Position numbers and translations under genes: made by a program. This document shows positions 6,470 to 7,009 of a DNA stretch of 7,009 nt, in pieces. A model generated the notes under the pieces. The model saw nothing but the letters and a program-made list of their open reading frames with translations. It was not told the origin of the DNA and made no database searches. The DNA lies in assembly GCA_002367285.1 (NCBI GenBank), contig DFBF01000223.1:1-7009 (forward strand). Reading direction: 5' to 3'. Origin of the DNA: Rhodobacteraceae bacterium UBA3087. Lineage in GTDB: Bacteria > Pseudomonadota > Alphaproteobacteria > Rhodobacterales > Rhodobacteraceae. Every line of letters starts with the position of its first letter. Position 1 is the stretch's first letter.

Positions 6470-6837
6470 ACCGCAATCTCCACTTCACTAATGTGCCGAT
6501 AGAACGCCAGTTGGTCCTTCGCGCTCATGGCCTCATAGGCGGCGAGCGCGTGCGTCTTAAGTTCGGATCGGCTGGCCCAGGATGCCCAGAACCGGGCGTC
6601 ATCCATACCGCCAAGAAACGGGGGCAATGGGGCACCAGCCGAGCTGAGTGACGCTGCCGCAGTCATTTCCGCGTGCTCTTGGTCCAGGGAATTGAGGGCA
6701 GCGAAGGCCAAAGCCGCGCGTTCGGTTTCCGCCATTCGCGCGGCTGCAACGACGCTGAAACCAGCCCAGGCATCTGCGCCGCCGAGGGTCAGGCAATAGC
6801 CCAACATGCGCGACATGCGCTTGTGGTCCGGGTTCAT
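6466..6837 (-). CDS. Hypothetical protein (123 aa) of a phage head operon
   Basis: The 123-residue protein is alanine-rich and probably mostly helical, with no signal peptide or clear transmembrane segment. A central stretch is small and proline-containing (SSAGAPLPPFLGG, about 65-77), followed by FWASWASRSELKTHALAAYEAM (83-104) and a last helix ending LAFYRHISEVEIAV. I do not recognise a named family. The start is uncertain: ATG 6837 has no Shine-Dalgarno, Met8 (6816) and Met11 (6807) are alternatives, and the frame stays open without a start codon to the right edge. The stop overlaps the connector start (ATGA), which ties it to head completion or packaging. Confidence 0.7.
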   Translation of the reverse strand: MNPDHKRMSRMLGYCLTLGGADAWAGFSVVAAARMAETERAALAFAALNSLDQEHAEMTAAASLSSAGAPLPPFLGGMDDARFWASWASRSELKTHALAAYEAMSAKDQLAFYRHISEVEIAV

Positions 6838-6893
6838 GATTTTGGAGAGAATAGACCCGCGTTTGCGAGACCGGATGTGTCCCGTTCGAGTCT
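6838..6893. other. Short gap before the 123-aa gene
   Basis: These 56 bases hold no ribosome site in the usual place for ATG 6837 and no clear promoter. The frame of the 123-aa protein remains open through them, so part of the gap may be coding if the true start lies beyond the right edge; rare AGA, ATA and TTA codons in the wider extension argue against this. Confidence 0.3.
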
Positions 6894-7007
6894 CTAAGTC
6901 ATTGACCTGTATAGGCCCGGAAACGCCCTTTGTGTCCCGCGCTGTAGTATAGTTTTTGCTGGTTTTTTTGCTTGTTCTGGCAGTTCTGTCGGGGTCGCCA
7001 GATATTC
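6894..7007 (-). CDS. Possible C-terminal end of an upstream gene (partial)
   Basis: One minus-strand frame is open from the right edge to a TAG at 6896-6894, giving 37 residues that start EYLATPTELPEQAKKPAK and end in FPGLYRSMT. The Lys/Ala/Pro-rich composition would suit a protein tail, and the distance to the next ATG (56 bp) is plausible. The other two frames are open here for similar or greater distances and the stretch is A-rich, so this could equally be untranslated DNA. No function can be given. Confidence 0.28.
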   Translation of the reverse strand, partial: EYLATPTELPEQAKKPAKTILQRGTQRAFPGLYRSMT

Positions 7008-7009
7008 TT

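Noticed and set aside
6871..6900. A tRNA-like T-loop (CCGTTCGAGTCT) that could be a tRNA end or att site
   Set aside because: The five bases on either side of TTCGAGT do not pair as a T-stem, and no acceptor, anticodon or D arm can be laid out around it.
6946..6951. A -10-like TATACT on the minus strand as the operon promoter
   Set aside because: The hexamer at 17-bp spacing (CAAGCA) matches TTGACA at only two positions, and the stretch is simply A-rich.

Overview
The window is a densely packed head-morphogenesis and DNA-packaging block of a tailed phage or prophage. Every gene I can support lies on the minus strand, so it is transcribed from right to left. High GC (about 60-70% over most genes), GC-rich codon third positions and alanine-rich proteins suggest an alphaproteobacterial host, most likely Rhodobacteraceae-like. 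That assignment rests on composition and general protein resemblance, not on a search. No integrase, att site or host gene is visible, so prophage and free phage cannot be told apart.

Layout in transcription order, right to left: a possible 3' end of an upstream gene (7007-6894); a 123-aa unknown protein (6837-6466); a gp6/phiE125 gp8-like head-tail connector (6469-5915); a 76-aa unknown protein (5918-5688); a structured spacer of about 180 bp (5687-5509); a 53-aa small protein (5508-5347); a purine-rich leader; the terminase large subunit (5304-3679); an HNH nuclease fused to a P-loop kinase-like domain (3688-2885); an HK97-fold major capsid protein (2892-1630); the prohead protease (1630-1052); and the portal protein, cut by the left edge (1049-1).

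The genes form two runs linked by overlapping stops and starts: ATGA overlaps in the connector run, then overlaps of 10, 8 and 1 bp and a 2-bp gap from terminase to portal. The expected division of labour is the usual one for HK97-type heads. The capsid protein assembles around the portal, the protease matures the shell, the terminase with the HNH protein cuts and packages DNA through the portal, and the connector joins the head to the tail.

Three things stand out. The head genes run capsid, protease, portal, the reverse of the common HK97 order, and the connector lies before the terminase instead of after the capsid. The HNH protein carries a second, P-loop domain whose coding half has clearly lower GC than its neighbours. 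The spacer at 5509-5687 holds repeated GATGC words and two dyads, the second ending in a T-rich tract on the plus strand; it could be a cos/packaging site or a small antisense RNA. No recognisable small terminase subunit is present.
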